Made by a program: the position numbers and the translations under genes. A stretch of DNA of 64,000 nucleotides from Cylindrodendrum hubeiense (Eukaryota; Ascomycota; Sordariomycetes; Hypocreales; Nectriaceae), in NCBI GenBank assembly GCA_014621425.1, contig JAANBB010000003.1, positions 372,001-436,000 on the forward strand, given 5' to 3'. Below the pieces are notes generated by a model that saw only the letters and a program-made list of their open reading frames with translations, was not told where the DNA came from and did no database searches. The number at the start of each line of letters is the position of its first letter. The stretch's first letter is position 1. Below are positions 22,750 through 33,093 of the stretch, one piece after another.

Positions 22750-24504
22750 ATGCGCAGAGGTACCATGACACCAGGTACAAGACGGAATCTACAAAGCCAC
22801 CAAATACAGCAACGTGGCTATCGGGGTCGTGTCCGAAGTGGATGTCTCACTTGCCGCTCGAGGAAGGTCAAATGCGGCGAAGAGCAGCCCATCTGCAGGA
22901 ACTGCGCACGATTGGATCGAGCTTGTGTCTACAAGCCCCGACAGTGCCGGCGACATGGCCTCTCAATCTCGAGCCCTGAGCACGCCGCTCTCGGCGGTTC
23001 TGTCCAGACACCAGAAGCTGGGCCGCCTTCGGGAGCCACCCCAATGTCACACATGTCCCCGAGCCTGCTATTTGAGGATAGCCCCTGCGTCCTAATGGAG
23101 ACATTTCAGCTTTATCCCGCTGCTAGTCCTTCTGGAGAGTCCACAGACGACCTGTTCCTGGCCGCACCTCTCGAAATGATTGATCCGGCAGATGACGGTG
23201 AATCTCACACCGCCTCACTCTCGACCCTGATATCCAGGGATATAGAGTTGACCACTGCAATGGACACACTAGAGCTTTGCCAAGTCGCGCTACAGCCGTC
23301 CTTCTCGTTCTTCCTCGAAGAGGTGGACTGTCCCTTGATCACACCCTACGATGGAGTCAATTGGCGGTACATGAAAATGGATATAGTCCAGCTTGCTACG
23401 TCAAATGCAGCCATAGCCTCTGCTATTACAGCAGTATCCGCATTATACCAAGGCCAATTGTATGGCTTGCCTCTGTCCAAGGCAGTGTCTCTGTATGACG
23501 CAGCAAAACATGAGTACTACCGACTTCTGGACGATCAAAGCCAAAATTTCAGCCATATCCTGGCCAATACCTTTCTCTTGTGTCTATTTGGAGTCATCCA
23601 TTATGAGACATCCCCAATTTTAAAAGAACCGAGCGAAGAATTCACTCGAAGACTGGGAACTTGGTCGCAGCATGAGCAACAGTTCCCGTCACTTTGTTTA
23701 AGAATTCTCACGTGGCTCAGAATACTCCACACTGCCACAGTGCGTGGAGGAGGGATGGGCCTAATTTCAGAGAGCATCTTTAGTCTTCTTCCTGACTATA
23801 CGATCGGGATTGCCAACCTCAGATTGCATTCCAGCCAACATTCAGACGCATCAACCCATATACACGAGATGCTGAGTGCTCCAATAGTCGAGTTTTACTA
23901 CCAACTACAAGGCATCTCGGAACAGATCGCTCGACTCACCCATTATCATCGCTCACGCACCACGGGTGTGGATCAAGAAGAGGTAGTTCAGCGAATCGCA
24001 GGCATTGAACTACAGCTGCACCAACTGTGGGACAGCCGCTCGGCTACTCAGCGCCAGAAGCCGGAAGAACTTCGCTCATGTCTTGCCTCTCAGATTGCCA
24101 ACTCCATCATAAGGCTTATCGGTATCTGCACGTCCGCATATCATGCCGAGTTCATTGAAATGGACCGGGTGCTACGTGACCCTGTAACCGAATCGACACG
24201 CTCGAAGCAGGCAATGCGCCGAATCCGAGACATCGTCGACGGCGATTGGAATGCATATGATGGATGCAAGCTCAACCCGGGATATCTTCGACCGTTATTC
24301 TTATGCACTATTGAGTCTATGCACCGCGAAGAGTGTCAGTGGGCGGTGGAAAGGTTACAGCAGATTAAAGATCCCATCTGCCGGAGTGACTTTTTTGCCT
24401 CATTTGGCAAAGCACTTTCCGATGTCCAACTGCAGAAAGGAAGACGAGTAACATCAAAATATTTCTGCATGTGGTACTTTGGAATAAACCCCCCTTTCTT
24501 GTAG
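22750..24504 (+). CDS. Zn2Cys6 transcription factor, Fungal_trans_2 (PF11951) type
   Basis: Nuclear regulator, single exon, 584 aa. The zinc cluster is close to the N-terminus: Cys32, 35, 42, 49, 52 and 59 (CX2CX6CX6CX2CX6C) in the form GCLTCRSRKVKC, characteristic of the Acr2/Pro1/UGA3-like group. The C-terminal domain (about 170-580), with SALYQGQLYG and LYDAAKHEYYRLLDD repeats of helices and HILANTFLLCLFGVIHYE, matches the Fungal_trans_2 pattern. A second Met at residue 6 is possible as start. It converges on a sugar-type transporter gene, its only close neighbour and a plausible target. Confidence 0.9.
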   Translation: MRRGTMTPGTRRNLQSHQIQQRGYRGRVRSGCLTCRSRKVKCGEEQPICRNCARLDRACVYKPRQCRRHGLSISSPEHAALGGSVQTPEAGPPSGATPMSHMSPSLLFEDSPCVLMETFQLYPAASPSGESTDDLFLAAPLEMIDPADDGESHTASLSTLISRDIELTTAMDTLELCQVALQPSFSFFLEEVDCPLITPYDGVNWRYMKMDIVQLATSNAAIASAITAVSALYQGQLYGLPLSKAVSLYDAAKHEYYRLLDDQSQNFSHILANTFLLCLFGVIHYETSPILKEPSEEFTRRLGTWSQHEQQFPSLCLRILTWLRILHTATVRGGGMGLISESIFSLLPDYTIGIANLRLHSSQHSDASTHIHEMLSAPIVEFYYQLQGISEQIARLTHYHRSRTTGVDQEEVVQRIAGIELQLHQLWDSRSATQRQKPEELRSCLASQIANSIIRLIGICTSAYHAEFIEMDRVLRDPVTESTRSKQAMRRIRDIVDGDWNAYDGCKLNPGYLRPLFLCTIESMHREECQWAVERLQQIKDPICRSDFFASFGKALSDVQLQKGRRVTSKYFCMWYFGINPPFL

Positions 24505-24968
24505 AATACATTCTTATATAAGGGAATCAAAATCTGCCAGATCACGAACAGTTAATCAGTTGCCACACTTCGATGTGTAATAGTCACAATCCACTTGTTC
24601 TACACTCCATCATCTACAAACATGATCTTCCCAGCAGTAAGCACATTCGAATATTGTGTGATGGAAGACCACATCTCACTGGACTGTGGTGGGCGAGTAT
24701 TGTACAAAGCTGCTGTATTAGAAATGGTATCAGAGCAACACGTAGCTGTTGAATTGGTGACAATCAAGTAGAGAGATGACGCATGCTTGTGCATGCTAAA
24801 TTAATGAGATAATTTGATGTTAACTGTTGATTGTCTCAAATTAAAAAGATTCCCGATTGCTAAGTAACTATTAACAGTGAGCCAACCAACTATCCAACGT
24901 CCAAGCTATTCATGACAACTGTTGAGATATGTCCAAAAGCCAACAAAATTTCCTCCAGCCGTCATGAC
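24505..24968. other. Convergent intergenic region
   Basis: Short 3' flanks of the regulator and the transporter, AT-rich. Nothing else seen. Confidence 0.5.
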
Positions 24969-26824
24969 TCAGATTTTCTTCACATCATCATCATCACCGT
25001 ACACAGCGTCGGCCAAATCGACTTGGGTCCTGGCAAAGTGGCGTGCAGGAATCTTTTTTCCAAACAAAATGTCCAACTCCGCTGTCGTCCTGTCCTTCGG
25101 TTCGGGGACATAAAAGTAGGCAAAGACGATGGCAATAAGGCAACCACCGGCCCAAAACAAGCCGGTTTTCGCACCCCAATTCCACTCCGTAGGATTGAGT
25201 TGATATGGAGTCAAGACGCCAGCAACAATTGTTGTGAGAACGTACATCCCTCGAGCCAGGACGATAGACTTGCTACGGAGAATGGCCGATGGAATCTCGG
25301 AACAAAGAGTATGGGTGAGAGGGCCGATTGAGCAGTTGTAGAGAAAAGACGAAGCGATTAGTAATGACCCAATAGCCCATGGATAAGCATCCTTAGGAGA
25401 TTCTGTCTGTTGAATGCCCAGTGTACCGATTGTAAGCATGATGCTAAACATCAGGACAAGAGACCAGCAATAAATTGTGCGTCGGCCAAAGAGACCTAGC
25501 AGAACCCACTATATTCCCTCGAGTTAGCATCACAAGAATAGGTAGCTGAGAACGAAGTCGAATTTTCCTACTCACCGAGAATATGCCACCTGCTATAGCT
25601 ACAGCAAATCCCACGATAGTCATATTGAATGCCTGAACAGTAGGGAGGCCGGCTTGTTGCAGAAAATATGTAGAATACCCACGAAGAGGGTTACCATTGA
25701 GAGTCTGGACGCAATAGATGCCGATGACAGTAAGCGTTCTTCGGAGGTTGGCCCCTTGGAAACATGCCCCATAAGACGTCTCCGAATTGACTGCGCGTTC
25801 GTGCTCAGTTGTGACCACCATCAACGTAACATACTTGTCAACGTTGAAATTGACATTCTTTGGGGAGGTGAGAGACTTCACCACATCTTTGGCGTCTTCC
25901 AACCGACCTCGGCGAACGAGCCACCAAGGCGATTCGGGGGCGAAAAAGAGGAACGGGATAATGATAACGGGCCAAACCCATCTAAAATTTTCAGTCAGTA
26001 GCAAGAACTTTGAATGGTGAAGCCAGAAAACGTGGCACATACTGTACAGCGAAAGGAATTCGATAAGCCCACTCGGTTTCCATATTCACAACGCCACGAA
26101 GAATGCCCACCGCGATAATCTGACCAATAGACTTCAAGTCGTCAGCACAAACTGTTAAACGGGCCATATTGAGAGGTGTTAGAACATACCCAACAACAGT
26201 TGATGTAATTGGTGAGATAGGGCCGCAGACCCAGGGGCGAAATCTCCAGAGCATAAATTACAGGTGTTGTCTGGAATAATCCCAGCGGGATTCCTTTTGT
26301 GATATATTAGAAGCCATTCAGTCTTTCGGGGGTAGATGAGGAAACATACCGAAGATGATTTGACCAACTTCAAGAACAGCAAGACTTGGAGAAAAGAATG
26401 GAATGAAGATGCAAGCAATGATACAGGATAAACCTGCAAGCAGAGTCTTGCGAAACCCAAACCTCTCGCTCACATAGCCTGCCAGTAGAAGTCCCACGAA
26501 TTGACCACAAATTGACCCGTTACTCAGGCCAGCTTGCCATGGTGCAGGGATTTGATAGGAATCGGCTTTGGCAAGCCGTCCATAAGCCTTTTGAAAGGCA
26601 GGCTGAGCATACAGGGTACCTATAAGCTTGATATCATAACCGTCCATAATGACTCCAGAGGACATAATCATGCTCCAAAATACGCTCTTTCGGTATAACC
26701 TGAGAGCGTCGAGAAACTTGAGGTTATGCTCCTGAGAATTGGCATCTTGGGCATCGGCGAGCCGCTCAACCTCTGTCATTTCGACCTTTTCCGCAGTGGG
26801 AACTGAGTAGCTTGGGCGAGCCAT
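24969..26824 (-). CDS. MFS sugar transporter, alpha-glucoside (maltose) permease-like
   Basis: Plasma-membrane proton/sugar symporter, 537 aa, 12 helices. Exons are 26350-26824, 26190-26293, 26043-26131, 25576-25981 and 24969-25508. Landmarks: VIMDGYDIKLIGTLYAQPAF in helix 1, ERFGFRKTLL (loop 2-3, motif A), GIPLGLFQTTPVIYALEISP built across the first splice, PESPWWLVRRGR (PESPR motif), the GYSTYFLQQAGLPTVQAFNM block typical of maltose/alpha-glucoside permeases, FGRRTIY, and PEPKDRTTAELDILFGKK (final PETKG-like motif). The third exon uses the acceptor TTGAAG; the nearer AG causes a stop. The exact sugar, or even whether it is a sugar, is unproven. Confidence 0.9.
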
Positions 26825-27130
26825 TGCCCTTGAAGGTTTAGAGAAATTGGATGGTAGCAGGGAGATATGGATAAAAGGGATATTGTATAGGAATGAGAGA
26901 GGAAGTGTTGTTTGCTCATCGTCGAGGTTAAGGCCATGCTTTAAAGTATTTTACCTCGGATGGTTTTTGGGGTTTCAAAAAACCTGGGGAAAGGTAGTTA
27001 ACCAGATATGGTCTAGAGGGACGAGTCAAACAGGCGATGCTTTCGACTCGACACTATCGTCGCTAAATAACATCCTCCACTCAACCGAATCTGCGGCTTC
27101 GTTATCTGCAACCGAGCAGCATACGAAGCT

Positions 27131-27420
27131 GGCTCATCGGGGTTCTTCCCGCCTTCCGGTTGGGGTTATCTCTAAGCGAGCTCATATCTACTACCGAGGG
27201 CGAGGGAAGCGGGGTGTCTCCATATTGGAGATGTCACTACCTAAATGTACGTAATTAATTTACCACAAGTGGTCAGTTTGGCTAATGCTGAGAATGCGGA
27301 GGGAAAAGGCAAGGCTAAAGCGGAGCTAACGTGAGGTGCTCGTTAGAACGCTGGTAAATCATGAGCTTCTGTCGAGATAATCTCCAACCCTTGCTCTGCC
27401 CCTAAATATGCTAGCTTTTA
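27131..27420 (+). repeat. Diverged direct repeat, copy 1
   Basis: Shares with copy 2 the blocks GGTTATCTCTAAGCGAGCTC, TATCTRCTACCGAG, GCGGGGTGTCTCCA, GTACGTAA, GGTCRGTTTG and CCCTTGCTC in the same order. It holds an extra stretch of about 45 bp around 27325-27370. A perfect inverted repeat TCTCCA-TAT-TGGAGA is at 27217-27231. Confidence 0.8.
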
Positions 27421-27454
27421 CTCCGTAAATTTACTGACTGGAGCAATATGGCAG

Positions 27455-27675
27455 CGGTTCAGCGGGGTTATTTACCGTGCTCCTTCTGGTTATCTCTAAG
27501 CGAGCTCTTATCTGCTACCGAGCACAAAGAATGCGGGGTGTCTCCACATGTAAGACGCTACCTCCTAAAGGTACGTAAGTGGTCGGTTTGCCTTAGCCGA
27601 GAAAAAACGCACGGCTAAAGTGGCCGAGATGATCTTCAGCCCTTGCTCCACCCTTGGACGATACAGCTTTTTATA
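27455..27675 (+). repeat. Diverged direct repeat, copy 2
   Basis: Second copy, ending about 100 bp before the phosphatase start codon. The TCTCCA/TGGAGA palindrome of copy 1 is broken here (TCTCCACATGTAAG). Confidence 0.8.
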
Positions 27676-27776
27676 AAACTTGATAACCCAAGGTTCACAA
27701 TGGAAGTTGAGTCTTAGAGTACACTGCTCGACCCTGGATTGCCTTGATCACTTGTCTTTGAATTCAATTTTTAAAA

Positions 27777-28655
27777 ATGCCCGTCACCGAGATATTGATC
27801 CTCCGGCATGGCCACCGCGTTCAATGGTCACTGAATCCTGCGACCGGTGTATATTCAACTACACATCCATACCCGACAGGCCTTCCTGCGGACCCTCCTC
27901 TTGCCTTGAGCGGTGTGGCTCAATCAAAGGAGGTTGGCCTATTTCTCGGTGACTATTTGGCCGAGCATGCGAAACAGGACCGACTCCGCATCTATTCCAG
28001 CCCGTTCTATCGTTGCTTGGAGACTCTTGGGCCGACAGTGGAGGCACTCATCGAGACCACACCTGGGAACCCGGCGCCAAAGAAAAGTGTGCAAGTTCGA
28101 GCTGAAAGAGGCATTGGTGAATGGTTCGGAAAAGCGTGGTTTGTTCAGCCGAAGCCTGAAGAACTCACTCGACTCCGCGAGGATTTCTTCCCTTGGCTCG
28201 ACGGCACATATGAGTCCAAGATGGCCCCGCCTGCCCATGGTGAAACTATTGTGTCTCTGCACGATCGCGTCGCACAGGCTTTAGCCATGGTGATAGAAGA
28301 CGTCGACAAGGAATATTCACAAGCTGGAAGAGGCGACGAGGGAGTCACTTTACTCCTCTGCGTTCACGCAGCGACGATTATTGCGACGGGAAGAGCATTG
28401 ACAGGGCAACTCCCGAACGACTACAACAATGACGAATTCAAATGTTATACATGCGGGCTCAGCAAGTTTGTACGGAAAGGCACTCCTCCACTCAAGGATT
28501 CGTACTACCATGACGAATGGAAGAGTCAAGGCATTGCTGGTGGATGGGAATGTAGTCTCAACAGTGACTGCGGATATTTATCTCAAGGGGAGGAAAATGG
28601 ATGGCGTTTCAACGGCGATGAAGCCTTTGACTCATACCAACCGCCACCAAATTAA
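27777..28655 (+). CDS. Histidine phosphatase (phosphoglycerate mutase-like), TFC7/tau55-type
   Basis: Single exon, 292 aa, branch 1 histidine phosphatase. The phosphate pocket is complete: the RHG motif starts at Arg10 with catalytic His11 (ILILRHGHRVQW), the second Arg is in SSPFYRCLET, the Glu in ERGIGEWF and the second His in LLCVHAATII. The layout with RHGHR and EWFGKAWF resembles the phosphatase domain of TFIIIC subunit tau55/TFC7 and ubiquitin-associated phosphatases more than glycolytic mutase. The C-terminal region (about 225-292, KCYTCGLSKF, GGWECSLNSDCGYLSQG) is fungal-specific. Substrate unknown. Confidence 0.9.
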   Translation: MPVTEILILRHGHRVQWSLNPATGVYSTTHPYPTGLPADPPLALSGVAQSKEVGLFLGDYLAEHAKQDRLRIYSSPFYRCLETLGPTVEALIETTPGNPAPKKSVQVRAERGIGEWFGKAWFVQPKPEELTRLREDFFPWLDGTYESKMAPPAHGETIVSLHDRVAQALAMVIEDVDKEYSQAGRGDEGVTLLLCVHAATIIATGRALTGQLPNDYNNDEFKCYTCGLSKFVRKGTPPLKDSYYHDEWKSQGIAGGWECSLNSDCGYLSQGEENGWRFNGDEAFDSYQPPPN

Positions 28656-30526
28656 CTGCCACAGTAATCAACTGCCGATACTGCGGGCCGGCCTCAAAGA
28701 CTCGGATATTTGGATCTCGTCTGGAGAGTTTTACATATTCCGCCTTGAGGAACTCATGATAGCCCCTAGAATTATCAGTGCCTTTTCGTATTTGGATCTG
28801 CTGCAGGCCCTCTATTAGACAGAAGTCAGGAGCTATTTTACTCCCCTTATAGACACCCCTTCCTTTCTGATGAAACAGTTATAAACCCGGGGTTATGGTA
28901 ATTAAAGCAGATGATATCTCGTGATCAAGCTATTTTAATAGACATCTCCTGTAATGGTTGTGCTTAACCCTCCTATATGCATCGTGTAGGGTAGGAGGTA
29001 GGAATGTCCCATTATACTCTGCTAGTTCGACCTGACGCCCTGATAGCAAAGTTGCGCAGCTGATGTCGTGGAAAATAGGGGCATCCGAGGGGGGTGAGTT
29101 GGGGAAAGTTAACAGGGAGTGCTTGAGTGATGTGAAAGAGAAGGTGATTTTGGCCCAGGAATGAATGAATGGCACGTTGTATTTCCACAGCTTCACGACC
29201 TTAGTCCAAATAAATTCCTGTCCCCTCCAGGCAAACTTTAGTCTCGCCGGAAATGTATCAACTAGTCTCCATAATGATACTGACTTCCAACGCTCATTCA
29301 TAACTGCTGCAGAGGATGCCCTTTAGTTTTCACCTAAATTCCACATAATATTCGGATTTGTCTCTGGAAAGGACAGTGTTTAAAGTCTGACGCAATAATT
29401 GTCAGATTGACAGGAGCGTCAGATCTTTAACTATAATTGCGAAATTAGGGTCCCAACTTGACTTTATCCAATCATTAGGCGGAACCCACGATGTCCACTA
29501 CATTCAGATCCACTTGTCCACTCTGCTGCCCATTGTAGTCACCACCAGTTGACAACTGATCTTGCGCCAGCCCCATCTGTGGTCGTGATGCCGCTGTAAT
29601 AGTTCCGAGTTGAAGCCATCCTTAGGCAGCTTTGCCGTCTGATGATAAGGTGGGCTGCGTGGACCGGTTTGTGCACTTGGCTTTCATTTTGTTGCTTTTG
29701 CCTCCATCCTCCATGCACCGGGAGTCTTGCCCATAATTCCCCGCTGCAGAGCTGCAGAGGGCCTCAAAGCGGAGTTGTTGATATATTACAAATCGATTTG
29801 ATCGTTCGGTATTCGTGATCTCATTGCCAGGTATGCTTGGTTAATCGCGGCTCCACCTCCACTTCCGTGGCGTGCGAAACTGCAATATGACGCAAGCATG
29901 ATCAAGACCCTATACAACTCCACTAAAGAGCCCAGAGACGTAATATGACAGGTCGCGTTAGTTACACAGCACCTCCGAATTCCATCCCAGCCTGCCACTG
30001 TAGTAATAGGCTGGTTGATTATCCAAGGGACCAACAGAGCTCATTAACTGACTAAATACTTGGATATGAGACGGCCCCTTGTTCAATAAATTTATTTTGC
30101 ACGTTGGTCTCTCATCTTCGGCCACTCACCCACGTTCATTCAAGCCATCGAGTCGCATCGCTGTACACTACTGATAGATAAAGTCGTGAAAACCGTATCA
30201 GTACTACCTCAAAAGATGTGGGATAGGCTATCTGCAAAAACACAAACGTAAAGATACTGCAGGTTGGCGAATCGAGCCCGTTAGGGCGGTGGGATGCAGG
30301 TAAGCTTCGTCAATCCCCGCCTTACGTGCTCAGATCGGCGTAGACGCCATTGGCGGAATTCTAACGCCATCTACTATCTTTATCTTGTAGCGGAGTCCAA
30401 CTGTTAAGGCCATATAGCTTAAAAGCGACGGCGGGGCTTTTTTCTTCTAGTCTTACTTTTCCCTACAAGTTTAATTCGCCTAGACACGAAGTCTTCTCCA
30501 GGACAACAATACTCAAATAAACGACC
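28656..30526. other. Long intergenic region
   Basis: A 1.9-kb gap before the flavin monooxygenase. A minus-strand open frame of 123 codons at 28930-29301 has no recognisable domain and is not called. GCTGCAGAGCTGCAG at about 29742 and a TGGCG...CGCCA inverted pair at about 30350-30367 are the only local structures I noticed. Confidence 0.5.
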
Positions 30527-32168
30527 ATGCCATCTGCAGCTCGACGTGTAGCCGTTATAGGCGCTGGTCCTAGCGGAGCCATTGCTACTGATGCATTGGT
30601 AAAAGAACAGGCATTTCAAACAATCCGTGTGTTTGAACGAAAATCGGGTATTGGTGGAACATGGTACGTATTTATGAGACATGTGTTATTGGTGTGGCGA
30701 CTGATATTGTCAATTTCTATGTAGGGTTCACACGCCACATCTTCCAACTGGTATCCCTTCGCTAGATGATGTCATTGCAGGGAATGCAGATGTGGCGGTT
30801 CCAATTCCGGGTCAACTTCCCGCCGTTACCCCAGTATCAGAGGCAGTCAATGGACACCAGCAACGATTTTCTGACACAGCCATCCACGAAAATCTACACA
30901 GCAATATTACCCCTTCTCTCATGAGCTACACCGAGGAGCCATTTCCGGACAAACTTTCTGATCATACGCTTGCTGAGTACGGCCCCGGCGCACCTTTTCG
31001 CCACCACACGACGATTCGAGATTGGGTCGAAGGCATTTTCACGAAGGGCGGCCACGAGAAGCTCCTCGAACTTGACACAACTGTTGAGAAAGCCGAGAAG
31101 ATCAATGGTGAATGGGTCTTGACTCTTCGAAAGGCCTCCAGCAGTCGCAACTATTGGTGGCGGGAGACATTTGATGCTCTTGTTGTTGCAACTGGCCACT
31201 ACAGCGTGCCTTGGTTTCCCGAGATACCAGGGCTCTTGGAATTCGACAACAAGTTCCCTGGTGTTATACTGCATAGCAAGCATTTTCGAAATGGAAACAA
31301 GTTCAAGGGAAAGGTATAGTTCTTTGCCCAAAATTGAATCTCAACAAGCCATGCTAATGGACGGATACAGAAAGTCGTGGTCCTCGGCGCTTCAGTTTCT
31401 TCACATGAGATTGTCCATGAGATCCTACCTTTCGCAGAAGGCCCGGTGTATGCGTCTATTCGTGGGGATCCGCTCCCGGCCTTCGGGTGGGAACCATACA
31501 AACATCCCAAGATCTCTGTGAAAAAGGGTATTACACAGTTTGATGCCAAAACGAGGCGCATTTATTTCAGTGACGGATCACACCTCGACGACGTAGATCA
31601 TGTCATCTTCGGAACTGGCTATACCTTTAGCTTGCCCTTCCTTCCAGATGTCCAGGAGCGTATTCGGCAGGCGTATCGTCGCCTACCCGGCGTGTATCAG
31701 CATACTTGGAACATTGAGGATCCAACATTGGCATTTGTCGGGATGGTAAGTTCTTCTGAAAAGTCAATTTGCTGTATTGTGAGTACTAATACATGTGATT
31801 AGCTCGGAGGAGGCTTTACTTTCCGCGCATATGAGTGGCAAGCAGTTGCGGTAGCCCGATCCCTTGCTGGGCGAGCTAAAGCGCTCCCCTCAATTCCAGA
31901 ACAGCTTGAATGGGAGCGTAAACGAGTAAGTGAGAGGAAAGGAGGCAAAGACTACTACTCAATTGCACCAAACTATGCTGAGTTCTTCGAATTCTTGCGA
32001 GAGATTGCCGGAGAGCCTGCCGAGGGCACCACTGGCCGGAAGCTGCCTAAATTTGACCCGAAATGGCTTGAAACTTGGACCGGCATGATATCAACCAAGC
32101 TTGAGGCGTGGACTAAGAAGCGCAAGGTTGCAGAGCAGTTAGAGCAGGCTCCTAAAGCGAAGCTGTAG
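30527..32168 (+). CDS. Flavin-containing monooxygenase (FMO-like)
   Basis: FAD/NADPH oxygenase of class B, 488 aa, predicted to oxidise a soft nucleophile (N or S) or a ketone. Exons are 30527-30663, 30725-31313, 31371-31745 and 31803-32168. The FAD Rossmann motif GAGPSG is at residues 12-17 and the ERKSGIGGTW block at about 37-46. The FMO fingerprint is FPGVILHSKHF at 223-233, and ATGHYS lies at 201-206. The NADPH Rossmann motif reads GASVSS (248-253) instead of GxGxSG, a real departure that may weaken NADPH binding or change its mode. The C-terminus ends in a Lys-rich helix. It stands alone, 0.9 kb from the transporter that begins the central cluster; membership in the cluster is uncertain. 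Confidence 0.88.
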
Positions 32169-33093
32169 TTTTCTTAAGGTTCTGGAATACTAGGAAGACG
32201 TAGCGGATAGAGTAGTGGCAGAGACATTCCAACATTTGCAGTACACAGCGACAACATTTCCTGCAGATAATGTTGAAGAGTAATCATCAAAGAATGGGGC
32301 AAAGACGTTGTGAAATACAGACTTAGGCGACACCCGGGCTGGAGCCTTAGAAATAGGTATACACAATGCTGTCAAGTCCAACAAAGATGTAAAGAAAGAG
32401 TCCGACAACACCTCAACTATCCTAAGTAGCATGTCACCCATAGCCAGCTAGTCATAATCACTCGGCACAACACAAACACCGTTGCTCTTATGGGGTTCCA
32501 TTCAAGGGGTACCAATCTTCCATGAACGCGCCTGCACACAGTAAATCGTAGATCTGAGGAAGCCCGGTGATTGCTGCAAACCCAAATACTCTGTAGGTAG
32601 AGATCGAGTAGCTCTCCAAGGGCCGCTTCCAATTTATTTCTATCAACTTGATGTTTTTAACAGAATACGAATAGTAAACTCAATAGTTCAGGTAAGCTGC
32701 GAGGGTGAAACCACTTAAGTCATAGCCGTCAGAACCCGGCATCTACAGACATCCTTAACACCGCCGAATTCTCAAATAGATTGATGATACCTAATATAGT
32801 CGTAATCAAGCTACAATGGAATTCTAAAGCGTGGAGTGACAGCAATAACTGCTCAGCCAACTACGAGAGCTCCGGTACATTTGTCTAAGGTATCCGAAAG
32901 ATTCCCACCTATTGTATACATGTAAAGACAAGGGAGTACTGGGAGCGAGGTATTCTATCCATATGCATAATTTAGTTTACTCCAAAGGTCCCCGCAAGCT
33001 GTGGCCGTCGTCGTTGTCTTAGCATGGGCGATCATGTAATTGATACTGAATGTATAATTATACGATGGGTAAAGACTAAGTCCTACTCGTATT
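32169..33093. other. Convergent intergenic region
   Basis: 3' flanks of the monooxygenase and the sugar-type transporter. No gene or clear repeat seen. Confidence 0.5.

Larger units (their letters stand above)
26825..27776. other. Divergent promoter region with duplicated segment
   Basis: Between the transporter (minus) and the phosphatase (plus). It contains two diverged copies of a 220-290 bp segment (27131-27420 and 27455-27675) and no gene. Confidence 0.7.

Noticed and set aside
28930..29301. 123-codon open frame on the minus strand
   Set aside because: No recognisable family and composition like the surrounding non-coding DNA; could be a small orphan but nothing supports it.
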